This document shows, piece after piece, positions 11,048 through 21,314 of a stretch of DNA of 64,000 nt; the stretch's first letter is position 1; every line of letters starts with the position of its first letter. This DNA is from Scilla litardierei. Taxonomy: Eukaryota > Streptophyta > Magnoliopsida > Asparagales > Asparagaceae. Below the pieces are notes generated by a model. The model did no database searches. It was not told where the DNA came from and was given only the letters and a program-made list of their open reading frames with translations. The DNA lies in the NCBI GenBank assembly GCA_030789695.1, contig CM061142.1:43757375-43821374 (forward strand), in the 5' to 3' direction. The position numbers and the translations under genes were made by a program.

Positions 11048-11534
11048 GAGCCTCTACTGTTCCTTGAGATGTTACTTAGTCACTCTCTCATTCATTCAAG
11101 CTTTCATTCTCAAGATCAAAGCTCTCAAACCATAAAGCCCTAAGAATTCCAATCTTAAATCTCTTGCTCTCCAACCTAGAACCAAAAAAATATCTTCTAG
11201 GCATTTGGTGCAGTCAAGAGAAAGGGCTTTCCTCTCTTCCAAGAGAGTCTTTCAACACACAACACACTTCTCCTTCAAGTTCTACTTCAATGCATATGTG
11301 ATTGTAAGTGTTGCTTTTATATTTTCATAACTTTCGTTATTTGATTTACTCTCGGGTTGTGAGAGTGGTTTGCTTGCCACCAAGTTGTGGGAGTCAAGGT
11401 CAATCGATTGTATTTCGATTTCACTTGTAGGGTTGCTACAAGTGGGGTTTTAAGGAAACCTCAAGTTAGGGTTCCAACTTGAGTATCCGGTTGTTAACCG
11501 GGTGGAAGTGACATAGGATTACCGGGAACAAGTC

Positions 11535-11539
11535 GGAAA
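11535..11539. other. Target-site duplication of Sire-2 (left)
   Basis: GGAAA, repeated exactly at 24026-24030, bracketing the TG...CA ends of Sire-2. Five bp is normal for LTR retrotransposon integration. Confidence 0.95.
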
Positions 11540-11963
11540 TGTTGAATATTGGACTCCCCGGATTTGGTTTTGATGATGAGCAAACATAAATAATCCATGA
11601 ACTAACAATTTGTGAGCGCAGTTTTGGAGATCGTCGCCAATTTCACGAGAACATTCAAAGCGACATCTCAACACTTCCCAAAGCTCATATTCATGCCTAA
11701 AGCTTCGTTGAAGCTCTTGCGACGCTTTGGAAGTTATGAAGATTCAATCGAAGCTCTCGAAGACCGTTTATTAAGGTTTTATTTATAGTCTTTTAGCTTC
11801 GATATATAGAATGTTAAGCCTTGAGTATATCTTACGTTTCTATCTTCATTACGCTCATTTCGTAGCTCTAGGATCCTTGCACAAGTTCATTCTAACTTCC
11901 TCGAAGCGTCGCGCTTCGATTCGGATTTGTATGTGCATGTTAGTTGGTACAAGAACAAGTACT

Positions 11964-12477
11964 GACCGACTAGATGGTGATCTAGTCGGTCGGCAACTGT
12001 TCTTGGACCGACTAGTTTGATTCCTTAATTTCTTGGACTTTACTGTTTACAGTTAGTCGGTCTACGTTGACTCACCGACCGACTAGTTTGTGAACTAGTC
12101 GGTCAGTGATGCTTCTTTGACCGACTAGTTGTGACTTACTGTTCACTCTAAATTTCTCCTAAGCTACTGTTTATCGTTAGTCGGTCTAAGAACGTTTGGT
12201 GACCGACTAGTTGACAATCTAGTCGGTCAACTTTTGTTCTTGGACCGACTAAGTCAACTTGCATTCAGACTAGTTCATTTTGCCTCTTAGTCAGTCTACG
12301 TTCATTGGCTGACCGACTAGTTGTGAAACTAGTCGGTCAGAAAGTCTTCTTGGACCGACTAGATTTCTAGGTCTGAAATTCTATCTCTTCTCAGATCTAC
12401 TCTTAGTCGGTCCACGTTGTTTGGCTGACCGACTAGTTGATGAACTAGTCGGTCAGTGATTGTTCTTTGACCGACTA
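11964..12477 (+). promoter_or_regulatory. CTAGTCGGTC / GACCGACTAG array, Sire-2 5' LTR
   Basis: Units recurring about every 111-122 bp (visible starts near 12053, 12176, 12289, 12402). Each unit is itself a palindrome: an outer TTAGTCGGTC...GACCGACTA pair and an inner GACCGACTAG - 7-9 nt - CTAGTCGGTC pair. A matching array is in the 3' LTR (22711-23224). It ends 55 bp before the TATA box. The DNA could form cruciforms or bind dimeric factors; neither is shown. Confidence 0.75.
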
Positions 12478-12531
12478 AGTCTCACAGATTTCTATCCGTT
12501 GGTGAATGACCTAACTTGTGTTTTTGGGTTC

Positions 12532-12540
12532 CTATAAATA
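12532..12540 (+). promoter_or_regulatory. TATA box of Sire-2 5' LTR
   Basis: CTATAAATA, just downstream of the array. The 3' LTR copy is at 23280-23287. Confidence 0.7.
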
Positions 12541-13279
12541 CAAACCTAGATCATTTCTATCTAGGTTAGAGCTGCCATTAAGAGATTCATTGAGTTCTAA
12601 AGAGATAGCTATTCTCCCTCAAATCTAAAGCTCTCTTCCTCACAAGAAACCCATTCTCTCTCATTTCTAGATCTAGAGAGAAGCTTGTTCTTGGTGAGCT
12701 CTTCAAGCTATTGCTTGATCCAAGTCTCCAACTCATTCCTAGGCACCGATTGCTGGTCATTTCCTTGGTGCTAGGTCTTGGTGACTTCATCTTCCTCAAA
12801 TCCTTCATTTCACCATTTGGGTAAGAAAAACTCAAGGTATAGGATTTTGTGGTAAGATTTGTTTATTTCAATATAACTCATTTATATTGCTTGTGATTCT
12901 CTCGGTTGTGAGAGAAGATTGTGATCCCGGGTTGTGGGATTCACTTTGCCATTGCATGTATGATTTGATCTTGTGAAGGTTTTTCACAAGATATTCATAG
13001 TGGAAATCTTGAGTTAGGGTTTCTAACTCAAGTATCCGGAGGGGATCCGGGTGGTTGGGACGTAGGATCACCGGGAACAAGTCGGGGAGACTTGGGTGGA
13101 TCCGAACCCATTAACTTCGTTTGTTAGCATTGTTAATTTTGTGTTGTCATTCAATTTAAGCTTCCGCAAATTGATTTGGTAGTTGTTTGCAATTTAATTT
13201 GGAATTATACTCCTTATTATTTTAAAGTACTATTCACCCCCCTCTAGTACTTGTGCAGTAGCTGGTAGGGCATTACATT

Positions 13280-13291
13280 TGGTATCAGAGC
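13280..13291 (+). other. Primer-binding site, initiator Met-tRNA type
   Basis: TGGTATCAGAGC, 2 nt after the LTR end. It is complementary to the 3' end of plant initiator Met-tRNA, the usual copia primer. Confidence 0.95.
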
Positions 13292-13304
13292 CAGATACTC
13301 AGCT

Positions 13305-15554
13305 ATGTCTGCCAACGACAACAAGACCGTGCGTCCACCTTCCAACTATGACACCTTCAGGAACCGTGAAGGAGCATCTTCGGTGATGGAAGGACATTCC
13401 TCTACGAGGCCTCCATTCTTTAACGGTACCAACTACGGGTACTGGAAATGTCGGATGGAAACCTTCCTCCGAAGTGCATCTTTATGGAGGACTACAATGA
13501 AGGAGTACATCGAGCCCAAAGAAGAAGACTTTGAGAAATGGACAACCGCGGAGGTCGCCGCGGAGGTAAGTAATGCCAAGGCAATGAACGCCTTGCAATG
13601 CGCATTGGAGCCCGAGGACTTCAATAAGATATGCACATGTAAGAGTGCATATCAAATTTGGAACTCCCTCCTCATACTACATGAAGGGACGAGTCGGGTA
13701 AGAGACTCTAAACTCGTAGTCGTAAACAAAGATTACGAAATGTTTCATATGCAACAGGGCGAGAAGATGAAAGAATATTACGCTCGCTTCGTTGACATAA
13801 TAAACGAGTTAGAGTCCCTCGGCAAGTCCTACACTCAAAAGGAGAAGTGCTCAAAGCTTATTGAAGGACTTCCCTCTTCTTGGGAAAAACGTACCTTCGC
13901 CATCGAGGAAGGTAATGACATGAATAAGTACACCGTAGTTCAACTAATGGGTACTTTAATGTCGTACGAGGTACACAAGGATAGCAAGCTCAAATTGCAA
14001 GAAAAGATGAAGTCTTATCTAAAGCAAGACGAGCCAAAGAAAAAGGCTATTGCTTTCAAAGCCGCTCCATCCACATCCACATCAACCGATGATGAAGAAT
14101 CGGAAAACGAGTTGGACTTGGAATCCATGGCACTCATGGCCAAGAAGTTCAACCGTTTCTTCCGAAAAGGCAACTTCAAGACCAAAGGTAAATTTGGGTC
14201 TTCTAACGCCTCTTCCTCTCCTTTGTGTTTTAAGTGCAATAAGCCGGGACACATGAAAGCGGAGTGTCCCCTCAATAAGCAAAAGGAGAAGTGGAAGGCG
14301 CCAAAGTATGACAAGTCCAAGAAGTACACGAAAGAAAACAAGAAGGGACTTGTCGGAGCTACCTTCACCGACTCCGATGATTCTTCAAGCGGTGAGTCGG
14401 ACGATGAGCACGTGGAGCAAGCGCACATGTGTTTCATGGCAAGAGAGGAGCAAGATCAAGGATCCTCCTCTTCCGATGATAGTAATGACGAAAGCGATGA
14501 GGTAACGATGGATGATCTTAGAAATGCTAACTCTCAACTTTGGTCAAAATACACTAAGTTAGTAAATAGATATACTAAGGTAAGAGATGACCTAGCTAGA
14601 ATTCAAACATCGCCTAAGAATATCATCACCAACAACGACACCGTTGTTGAAGAGTTAAGAAATGAGATTGTAAATCTCAAATTGAAACTTGAACATGTTA
14701 GCATTGAGGATGCGGAAGAACATGAGATAGCGGATTTAACTTCTCAAAACTCGACTTTGAGTATTGAGAACGAGAATCTTAAATCTCGTGTTTATGTGCT
14801 CACATCGCAAATATCCACTTTGGATACTTCTTTGCGTTCTCTCAAAGAGAAATATGAGGACACATTGGGCCGAATCAACAAATTCAACAAGGGTAAGGGC
14901 CATTTGGATAATATCCTAAAAGATTTACTGCCGGCCAAACACCACATTGGCTTGGGGTATATGATGGGAAATTCATCCAAGTCGGTCACTACTTTTGTTA
15001 GGCCAACTTCTGAAGCCTCAACGAGTGGGAGCAAACACTCTATTGGTAGTTCATCTACCAATGGTGCTTCCACCTCGTCCACACCCTCTTTCGGAAAGAA
15101 ACCCACTTTGGGTGGACCTCCAAAGAAGGGGCATGCCTACATGTACATCAATAACATGCCACGTAGGAACACACGTCCTACTCCACCGGCTCACACATAT
15201 GATGATTTTTATACAACACATTCTCGGGCACGTGCACACCATGTGAGACACCCTCACGCACGTGTTCCCACACATGCATATGTACACCCACCACATCATA
15301 TGAATAATTCTCGTCGTGCACCATTCCATCATGTCCCGTATGCCTATCCACAACATGCATCACGTAGAAATCAACGTCGCATGCATGCACCCAATAGGAT
15401 GATGGCTCCCAAAATTTTCACTATTTGGAGCCCAAAGGACACTAGCATGGACGAAAAACAAATGTATATGAATGCTTATTTTTCGGATGTTGTGCATAGT
15501 AAGAATTATGTTGGGAAGTCTAAGTCCACTTGGACTTGGCTTCCAAAGGTCTAA
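13305..15554 (+). CDS. gag: Gag polyprotein of Sire-2
   Basis: 749 residues, starting 14 nt after the primer-binding site. The N-terminal half is a copia Gag: a GTNYGYWKCRM-type start motif near residues 42-52, then the capsid-like region. The zinc knuckle CFKCNKPGHMKAEC has metal ligands C308, C311, H316 and C321. An acidic Ser/Asp stretch follows, then a long predicted coiled coil (about residues 400-545, leucine-rich heptads). The tail (about 615-700) is rich in His, Arg, Pro and Tyr. A long coiled-coil Gag is typical of Sireviruses. The frame is uninterrupted. It ends at TAA (15552-15554), before the pol frame opens. Product: virus-like particle shell and RNA-binding protein. Confidence 0.93.
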   Translation: MSANDNKTVRPPSNYDTFRNREGASSVMEGHSSTRPPFFNGTNYGYWKCRMETFLRSASLWRTTMKEYIEPKEEDFEKWTTAEVAAEVSNAKAMNALQCALEPEDFNKICTCKSAYQIWNSLLILHEGTSRVRDSKLVVVNKDYEMFHMQQGEKMKEYYARFVDIINELESLGKSYTQKEKCSKLIEGLPSSWEKRTFAIEEGNDMNKYTVVQLMGTLMSYEVHKDSKLKLQEKMKSYLKQDEPKKKAIAFKAAPSTSTSTDDEESENELDLESMALMAKKFNRFFRKGNFKTKGKFGSSNASSSPLCFKCNKPGHMKAECPLNKQKEKWKAPKYDKSKKYTKENKKGLVGATFTDSDDSSSGESDDEHVEQAHMCFMAREEQDQGSSSSDDSNDESDEVTMDDLRNANSQLWSKYTKLVNRYTKVRDDLARIQTSPKNIITNNDTVVEELRNEIVNLKLKLEHVSIEDAEEHEIADLTSQNSTLSIENENLKSRVYVLTSQISTLDTSLRSLKEKYEDTLGRINKFNKGKGHLDNILKDLLPAKHHIGLGYMMGNSSKSVTTFVRPTSEASTSGSKHSIGSSSTNGASTSSTPSFGKKPTLGGPPKKGHAYMYINNMPRRNTRPTPPAHTYDDFYTTHSRARAHHVRHPHARVPTHAYVHPPHHMNNSRRAPFHHVPYAYPQHASRRNQRRMHAPNRMMAPKIFTIWSPKDTSMDEKQMYMNAYFSDVVHSKNYVGKSKSTWTWLPKV

Positions 15555-15607
15555 TCCCTTGGACCCAATGACCTTGGGTACCATGATATGAAAGTTTCTA
15601 TCTTTAG

Positions 15608-18600
15608 GTACTCAAGGAAAAGAAAAAGAAGAGGAGCAACAAATTTAAATTTAGCTCCAAAGGGAATTGGATACTCGATAGCGGGTGTTCAAAACACATG
15701 ACGGGTGACGCTCGATTGCTCTCCGGAGTGGTTCCCATTGCGAATGGAAATCGCGTCGTATTTGGAGGCAACGAGAGCGGAACCATCATAGGTGTTGGTA
15801 AAGTCGGTAACCCCTCTAAACCCTTAATTAGTGATGTTTATCTTGTTAGTGGTTTAAATCACAATCTTATTTCAATAAGCCCACTTTGTGACAAAGGTTA
15901 CAAAGTTAGTTTTGCGAAAGGATTGTGTCATATTTTAAGAAAAGATAATGATAAATTATTATTTTCCAGAACTCGTCATAAAGACATTTATATTTTGGAT
16001 CTTCCTAAGTCATATGAACAATGTCTCGTTGCCAACACAAGTGAACAACACTTATGGCATCGACGCTCTGGAAATGTGAACTTTGGAACACTTTATAAGC
16101 TTTCGAAATTAAATTCTATTAAAGGTTTTCCGAAGCTTGTTTTTGAAAAGAAAAGTTTTTGTGATTGTTGTCAACGTGGCAAGCTTCCTAAATCTTCATT
16201 TAAACCTAAGAAAAGCATCTCTACTAAACGGCCACTAGAGCTATTACATCTAGACTTATTTGGGCCAACTAGAGTAGCTTCCTTAGGAAATGCAAGGTAT
16301 GGACTTGTCATCGTAGATGACTATTCAAGATTTACTTGGGTATTTTTATTGTGTAATAAAAATGAAGCTTTTGAAAACTTCACAATTTTTGTTAAGAAAG
16401 TACAAAATCTCTTAGGAACCACCATTGTCACTATTCGTAGTGATCATGGAGGTGAATTTGAGAATGAGTCTTTTGAGACATTTTGTGATGAAGTTAGTAT
16501 TACTCACACCTTCTCTTTCCCTCGAGCACCTCCTCAAAATGGTGTAGTTGAGAGAAAGAATAGGACGCTAGTGGAGTGTGCTCGCACTATGCTTGATGAT
16601 AGCCAACTTGGCCATCAATTTTGGGCGGAAGCGGTACACACCGCTTGCTATGTGTTTAATAGAATACTTTTGAGGCCCGGCACTAAACAAACTTGTTATG
16701 AATTGTTGTTTGGTAGGTTGCCTCAAGTTAAACATTTTCGTGTTTTTGGTTCGAAATGTTTTATTAAGAACACATATGGTAGTTTGGACAAATTCGATCC
16801 AAGATCCGATGAGGGGATTTTTGTTGGATATTCTACGCGTAGCAAAGCCTACCGGATATTCAACAAACGAACCTCAACGATCGAGGAGTCGCTTCATGTC
16901 TCATTTAATGAAGGATTTGTTCCAACTAGAATTTCAAATGATAATGATTCTTTGGATGTTTTATGTGATTCGTTTGATAATTCTAAGTCTAATGATTCTA
17001 TTGATTCTATTGAGACTAACCCAACTAATGAAGTTGTTGAGAATGTTCCTAGTGATCAAGGTATTCCCAAACGGCTTCATTTGGTTCGTGACCATCCCCA
17101 TGAGCAAGTCATTGGCAATATCTATGATAGTGTCAAGACGAGATCACAAGTTCACCACTTCGCAAATTGTGCCTTTGCCTCATCGATAGAGCCAAAGAAT
17201 ATTAATGAAGCATGCGAAGATAGCGCTTGGATCTTAGCCATGGAGGAGGAGCTCATTCAATTCGAGAGGAATGATGTATGGGAGCTTGTTCCATTGCCAT
17301 CGAAGAACCACACCGTCATAGGGACAAAGAGGATCTTCAAGAACAAAACCGACGAAAACCAAGTCGTCGTCCGGAACAAAGCTCGGTCAGTTGCTCAAGG
17401 CTATCGACAAGAGGAAGGTATTGATTTCGAAGAATCCTTCGCTCCGGTAGCTAGATTAGAATCAATTAGATTATTATTGTCTTTTGCATGCCATAAGAAT
17501 TTTAAATTATTTCAAATGGATGTTAAAAGTGCATTTTTAAACGGAGACGTCGTTGAGGAAGTTTACGTTTCTCAACCTCCGGGCTTCGTAAATGAAAAAT
17601 TTCCAAATCATGTTTTTAAACTAAAGAAAGCTCTTTATGGGTTGAGACAAGCTCCTCGAGCTTGGTATGATCGCCTAAAGAATTTTCTTTTGGATTTGAA
17701 TTTTAAAATGGGTGAAGCCGATTCAACACTTTTTATTAAGCATGCGAATACTGATATTTTATTAGTTCAAATTTATGTTGATGATATCATTTTCGGTGCT
17801 ACTAACTTTGCTCTTTGCGAAGAGTTTTCTAATGTTATGAAGGAACAATTTGAGATGAGCCACATAGGCGAACTCAAATATTTCTTAGGTCTCCAAATTC
17901 GCCAATTGAACGATGCAATCTTCATCCACCAAACAAAGTACACGGTGGAGTTGCTAAAGCGATTTGGAATGGAGAATGCCTCCGGGAAAAAGACTCCTAT
18001 GAGCACGACTACGCATCTTGATAAAGATACGGGCGGAAAAGATGTAGACATTCGTCTATATCGAGGTATGATAGGTAGTTTACTTTATCTTACCGCGAGT
18101 AGGCCCGATATTATGTTTGCCGTATGCATATGTGCTCGTTATCAGTCTCAACCTAAGGATTCTCACTTAGTAGCGGTTAAACGTATTTTTCGCTATCTAA
18201 GTTACACTTTAGATTTTGGATTACTTTATCCGAAATCTAGCACATATGAGTTAGTCTCATATAGTGACGCTGATTATGCGGGATGCAAATACGACAGGAA
18301 AAGTACTAGTGGCACTTGCCATTTTCTAGGAAATTCTCTTGTCTCTTGGTTTTCCAAGAAGCAAAATTCGGTATCACTTTCAACCACCGAGGCGGAATAT
18401 ATTGCCGCCGGTGTCGCTTGTGCCCAGGTTCTTTGGATGAGACACACATTGAAGGATTTTGGTATTCATTGTGATACTAGCCCTATCATGGTGGATAACC
18501 AAAGTGCTATCTGTCTTTCAAAGAATCCGGTGCACCATTCCCGATCGAAACACATAGATGTCCGACACCATTTCTTAGATGATCATGTTGCTAAAAAGGA

Positions 18601-18724
18601 CATCATATTAGTGTACGTTGAAACCCAAAAGCAAATCGCCGATATTTTCACGAAACCCCTAAAGGAGGACTCCTTTGTGCGGTTGCGTCGAGAATTGGGG
18701 ATTATGGGTGAATCCGAGATATAG
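15608..18724 (+). CDS. pol: Pol polyprotein of Sire-2 (PR-IN-RT-RNH)
   Basis: The frame is open from 15608, after a TAG at 15605-15607. The protease motif [14 protein letters not shown] lies before and across the first Met (15698), so that Met is not the true start. Numbered from that Met: pre-integrase HLWHRRSGN at ~118-126; integrase catalytic residues in LHLDLFGP (~185), RSDHGGEF (~250) and VVERKNRT (~287); [15 protein letters not shown] (~605) and YVDDIIFG (~693); RNase H SDADYAGC (~855) and STTEAEY; the C terminus passes ADIFTKPL. The zinc finger usually reads LWHRRLGH; here the second His is Asn. The frame is -1 relative to gag, with a 50-nt gap holding stops. Expression would need frameshift, readthrough or splicing, or this copy is defective. 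Otherwise intact. Confidence 0.93.
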   Translation, partial: VLKEKKKKRSNKFKFSSKGNWILDSGCSKHMTGDARLLSGVVPIANGNRVVFGGNESGTIIGVGKVGNPSKPLISDVYLVSGLNHNLISISPLCDKGYKVSFAKGLCHILRKDNDKLLFSRTRHKDIYILDLPKSYEQCLVANTSEQHLWHRRSGNVNFGTLYKLSKLNSIKGFPKLVFEKKSFCDCCQRGKLPKSSFKPKKSISTKRPLELLHLDLFGPTRVASLGNARYGLVIVDDYSRFTWVFLLCNKNEAFENFTIFVKKVQNLLGTTIVTIRSDHGGEFENESFETFCDEVSITHTFSFPRAPPQNGVVERKNRTLVECARTMLDDSQLGHQFWAEAVHTACYVFNRILLRPGTKQTCYELLFGRLPQVKHFRVFGSKCFIKNTYGSLDKFDPRSDEGIFVGYSTRSKAYRIFNKRTSTIEESLHVSFNEGFVPTRISNDNDSLDVLCDSFDNSKSNDSIDSIETNPTNEVVENVPSDQGIPKRLHLVRDHPHEQVIGNIYDSVKTRSQVHHFANCAFASSIEPKNINEACEDSAWILAMEEELIQFERNDVWELVPLPSKNHTVIGTKRIFKNKTDENQVVVRNKARSVAQGYRQEEGIDFEESFAPVARLESIRLLLSFACHKNFKLFQMDVKSAFLNGDVVEEVYVSQPPGFVNEKFPNHVFKLKKALYGLRQAPRAWYDRLKNFLLDLNFKMGEADSTLFIKHANTDILLVQIYVDDIIFGATNFALCEEFSNVMKEQFEMSHIGELKYFLGLQIRQLNDAIFIHQTKYTVELLKRFGMENASGKKTPMSTTTHLDKDTGGKDVDIRLYRGMIGSLLYLTASRPDIMFAVCICARYQSQPKDSHLVAVKRIFRYLSYTLDFGLLYPKSSTYELVSYSDADYAGCKYDRKSTSGTCHFLGNSLVSWFSKKQNSVSLSTTEAEYIAAGVACAQVLWMRHTLKDFGIHCDTSPIMVDNQSAICLSKNPVHHSRSKHIDVRHHFLDDHVAKKDIILVYVETQKQIADIFTKPLKEDSFVRLRRELGIMGESEI

Positions 18725-18968
18725 GATTCATATTTCATTCATATATCTTGCATGCTATTATATTTCGCGATATTTCATTCATGCTAGATTTATTGAATTT
18801 TTGGGAATTTTATGTGATTTGTTTGAATTTATTGCTCGAATTCGTATTTCAATGTCGTATTTAAGATTTCGACGTTTTATGGGGTAATTTAGATGACTAA
18901 TGAGTGAGTTATGAGGTTCCATCCAAGTGGTTTGTGAAGAGAAATCAATTATCAATTTTTGGACTCTT
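18725..18968 (+). other. Non-coding spacer after pol
   Basis: AT-rich, no gene seen. It separates pol from the second palindrome array. Confidence 0.5.
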
Positions 18969-19351
18969 CTAGTCGGTCTAAGTTCACTTGTCAACCGACT
19001 AGATGCTCATCTAGTCGGTCAGCAAATGAACTCAGACCGACTAGATCAAGCCTATATCTAACTCCTATCATTTTCTTTCGTTAGTCGGTCACAGTACACT
19101 TACCGACCGACTAGATTGAAAACTAGTCGGTCAGTGAATATACTGCGACCGACTAATTCTTGCCCTAGAAATTCATCTGTGCCTCTGTTTCGACTTAGTC
19201 GGTTCAAGCTCATTGACCGACCGACTAGATCGTAATCTAGTCGGTCAGTGCTTGAACTGTGACCGACTAAGTGTGTTAGGGCAGTTGAGTCTTTTCGTTT
19301 CCCGACCGACTTATACTCTTATTTTGTTCGACTAAATCATTTTTAGTCGGT
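18969..19351 (+). promoter_or_regulatory. Second CTAGTCGGTC array, between pol and the third ORF
   Basis: Three full units about 112 bp apart (starts near 18969, 19082, 19195), plus a decayed fourth, with the same internal layout as the LTR units. The sequence is diverged from the LTR copies in its spacers, so it is not a recent LTR duplication. Its place ahead of the third ORF mirrors the array-TATA arrangement of the LTR and suggests an internal promoter. No strong TATA follows; CTTATACT at about 19309 is the best candidate. Confidence 0.6.
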
Positions 19352-19631
19352 ATTCTCTCTTGCTCCAGCCCGAAAACCCCAAACCCCCACTCGAAACCCT
19401 TCGTCTTCCGGCCATCTCTCCGTCGATCGCCGCCGTCCGCCGCCGTCGACTCCACCTCCTAGGTATCTCCCTCCCTCTCCTAGGTCGATTTCTTGCCCTA
19501 GGGTTCGATTTCTCCTCCTAGGTATTCTAGGGTTTCGGATTTAAGTTTTTCAACTTAGGGTTTGTGTTAGCTTCTAGGGTTTGTGCTAGGATATTTGATC
19601 TTCGTTTTCAGTTGCTTGTGCTCGTCGTGCT
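19352..19631 (+). other. GC-richer leader of the third ORF, with possible introns
   Basis: C-rich plant 5'-UTR-like sequence. It contains repeated CTAGG and GGTAT junctions (about 19459-19525) and a pyrimidine-rich acceptor-like TTTTCAG at about 19605-19611, 20 nt before the ATG. This fits a spliced leader, or an internal transcript leader following the second array. Confidence 0.4.
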
Positions 19632-21314
19632 ATGGCTAAGACAAGAATTCCTATCGCCTCTTCCGGGGCTTCTCCTATGACCGTAGGGCCTTCCGACCCT
19701 AGGAATCCCCCGAAGCCTAAGCGTCGTGCCAAGTCAACCCAAGCCTCTCCATCTTCGCCTCCTCCTAAGAAGCCTAGGACTGCCATAGCTAAACCACGCA
19801 AATCCAAGACCAAAAAGCCTATTCTTCAATCTCCGGCTACTCCTCCCGATTCCGACACTGAATTTATCCCAGAGGATGAGCCTACTAGGGAACCCACTCC
19901 ACCTCCGAAGACCCGTAAGGCTAAGGGTAAAGCTCCTATGCCAGTCGACGGTGTAGACATATCGTTGTGCCGCGATGACCCTCAGTGTCTCGCAGCGTAC
20001 AACCGTATAGAGCACTGTCCACTGTTGTTAGAGCATTACGTTCAGTTTTCTGATTTTCTCGGCCTTGCTGATCTTCTGTCCTATAGTGGCCTCCTAGATT
20101 ATCTCCGATACGACCCCAAGGCCAATCCCAAACCTTATCCTCGCTTAGTGAAATTGTTCTATGCCAATCGTATTCGAGGCCAGTACGATGCCAGCCACTC
20201 CATTGAGACGACTGTCTTGGGAACTCCTATAGTTCTCACGGCAGAAATCTTGGGGGAGATTCTTGGTTGTTCATCGTGTGGTCTCCTCCCTTCGGACATT
20301 TCCGTCAATGACATTTCTTCCTTGGATCAGTCTATTCTTTCTGAGATTTTCCAGGTTATCCCCTCCGCATTCATTGGTGTTCCTTCGAAATCCTTCAAGC
20401 CGAATGCGTGGGTTCTTAACCTGATCTTGAAGTCATGTCTCCTCCCTAAGTATGGATCCTCTTCACTCCCATCCCAGCCATTCTTGAAATTGATCTACGC
20501 TCTTTTCTTGGGGTGCGAGATTAATTGGGCTCGCGTGATACTCGATAAGATGGATTCTTTCGAGTGTATACGCAAGACCAATAAGTCTGCGCACATTCCA
20601 TACCCTTGCCTGTTGACTCTTGTATTTCGACATTTCCGAGTCCCTCTCCCTCCTGACGATGAGCGTCCTTTGGGTACGCCTCTGAACGCGACGGCCGTGA
20701 AGAAATCTCTAGCGGCACTTCGTCACGTGCAGAGGTCTACCGCATCTGCTTCCCAGTCTACTCCGTCAGCTGCTGCAGCCTCCTCTTCCCCTGCTACATT
20801 GGACGATGTCGTACGCCTACTTCGTCAGCACGACTCCCGTTTGGCTCGTACTGAGGAGGTAGTCTGCCGTATGGCTCGTATGATGGGGATTGATCTTCCT
20901 CCTTCAGTGTCTGAGGCCGAGGAGATGGACGATGAGGAGCTTGACGAGCTTGTCACTTCTTTTGCCCGTGGCGATGAGGCCACTGCTGCTGCTGCTGGTA
21001 CTTCCACTTCTGCTCCTGGAGTTGGCACCACTTCCGGTGTTCCAGAGCCTTCTGCTTCAGCTCTTCAGACTTCTCAGCCTGCTGCTGACCCTGTTTCTGA
21101 GCCTGCTCATGTATCTCCTGCTGCTGTTGACACTGATGCTGCTTTTGTCGAGACCCCTGCTGCTGTTGAGATTCCCGATGTTGAGCCTGTTGCTGAGATC
21201 TCCACTCCTGCCCCGACGATTCCATCTGTTGAGACACCTCTACTCCCTGCAGAGCCTGAGTCCACTCCGTCGACTGGACCCACGGAGACTGCAGATCCTG
21301 CCACCTCCTCGTGA
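19632..21314 (+). CDS. Third ORF of Sire-2: env-position protein with plant transposon-like domain
   Basis: 560 residues, uninterrupted. Residues 1-110 are basic and Pro-rich with nuclear-localisation-like clusters (PKPKRRAK, PPPKKPRT, KPRKSKTKKP). Residues ~115-350 form a globular domain with YPRLVKLFYANRI, TAEILGEILGC, NAWVLNLILKSCLLPKYGSS and LLTLVFRHFRV. Its FYAN...EIL pattern resembles the 'putative plant transposon protein' family often found in retroelement third ORFs; I recognise this by pattern only. The C-terminal ~190 residues are low-complexity Ser/Ala/Val/Pro/Glu. There is no signal peptide or membrane helix, so envelope function is unlikely. Sire-1 carries a diverged homologue (1-819), so the ORF is an inherited part of the lineage. 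Confidence 0.85.
   Translation: MAKTRIPIASSGASPMTVGPSDPRNPPKPKRRAKSTQASPSSPPPKKPRTAIAKPRKSKTKKPILQSPATPPDSDTEFIPEDEPTREPTPPPKTRKAKGKAPMPVDGVDISLCRDDPQCLAAYNRIEHCPLLLEHYVQFSDFLGLADLLSYSGLLDYLRYDPKANPKPYPRLVKLFYANRIRGQYDASHSIETTVLGTPIVLTAEILGEILGCSSCGLLPSDISVNDISSLDQSILSEIFQVIPSAFIGVPSKSFKPNAWVLNLILKSCLLPKYGSSSLPSQPFLKLIYALFLGCEINWARVILDKMDSFECIRKTNKSAHIPYPCLLTLVFRHFRVPLPPDDERPLGTPLNATAVKKSLAALRHVQRSTASASQSTPSAAAASSSPATLDDVVRLLRQHDSRLARTEEVVCRMARMMGIDLPPSVSEAEEMDDEELDELVTSFARGDEATAAAAGTSTSAPGVGTTSGVPEPSASALQTSQPAADPVSEPAHVSPAAVDTDAAFVETPAAVEIPDVEPVAEISTPAPTIPSVETPLLPAEPESTPSTGPTETADPATSS

Larger units (their letters stand above)
9938..11539 (+). repeat. Sire-1 3' LTR, first part (U3-R)
   Basis: It starts TGTTGAGTATTGGAC directly after the polypurine tract. 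It contains the CAGTCGACTG array, the TATA box at 11040-11047 and a leader. Sire-2 interrupts it within the conserved phrase 'accgggaacaagtcgg', which also occurs in the LTRs of Sire-2 and Sire-3. The remaining 181 bp are at 24031-24211, giving an LTR of about 1.78 kb. Confidence 0.85.
11540..13277 (+). repeat. Sire-2 5' LTR
   Basis: TGTTGAATATTGG...GGGCATTACA, 1738 bp. U3 holds the palindrome array (11964-12477) and TATA box (12532-12540). The 3' end precedes the primer-binding site by 2 nt. Confidence 0.95.

Noticed and set aside
10323..12477. Regularly repeated short palindromes that could be read as a CRISPR array
   Set aside because: They lie in plant LTR promoters, spacing is irregular, spacers are not unique protospacer-like units, and no cas genes exist in this nuclear DNA.
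13280..13291. tRNA gene fragment
   Set aside because: The 12-bp match to the Met-tRNA 3' end is the retrotransposon primer-binding site; no cloverleaf surrounds it.
19632..21314. Retroviral-type envelope gene in Sire-2
   Set aside because: The position fits, but I see no signal peptide, membrane helix or fusion-like segment. The protein is basic and low-complexity and resembles a plant transposon-associated domain.
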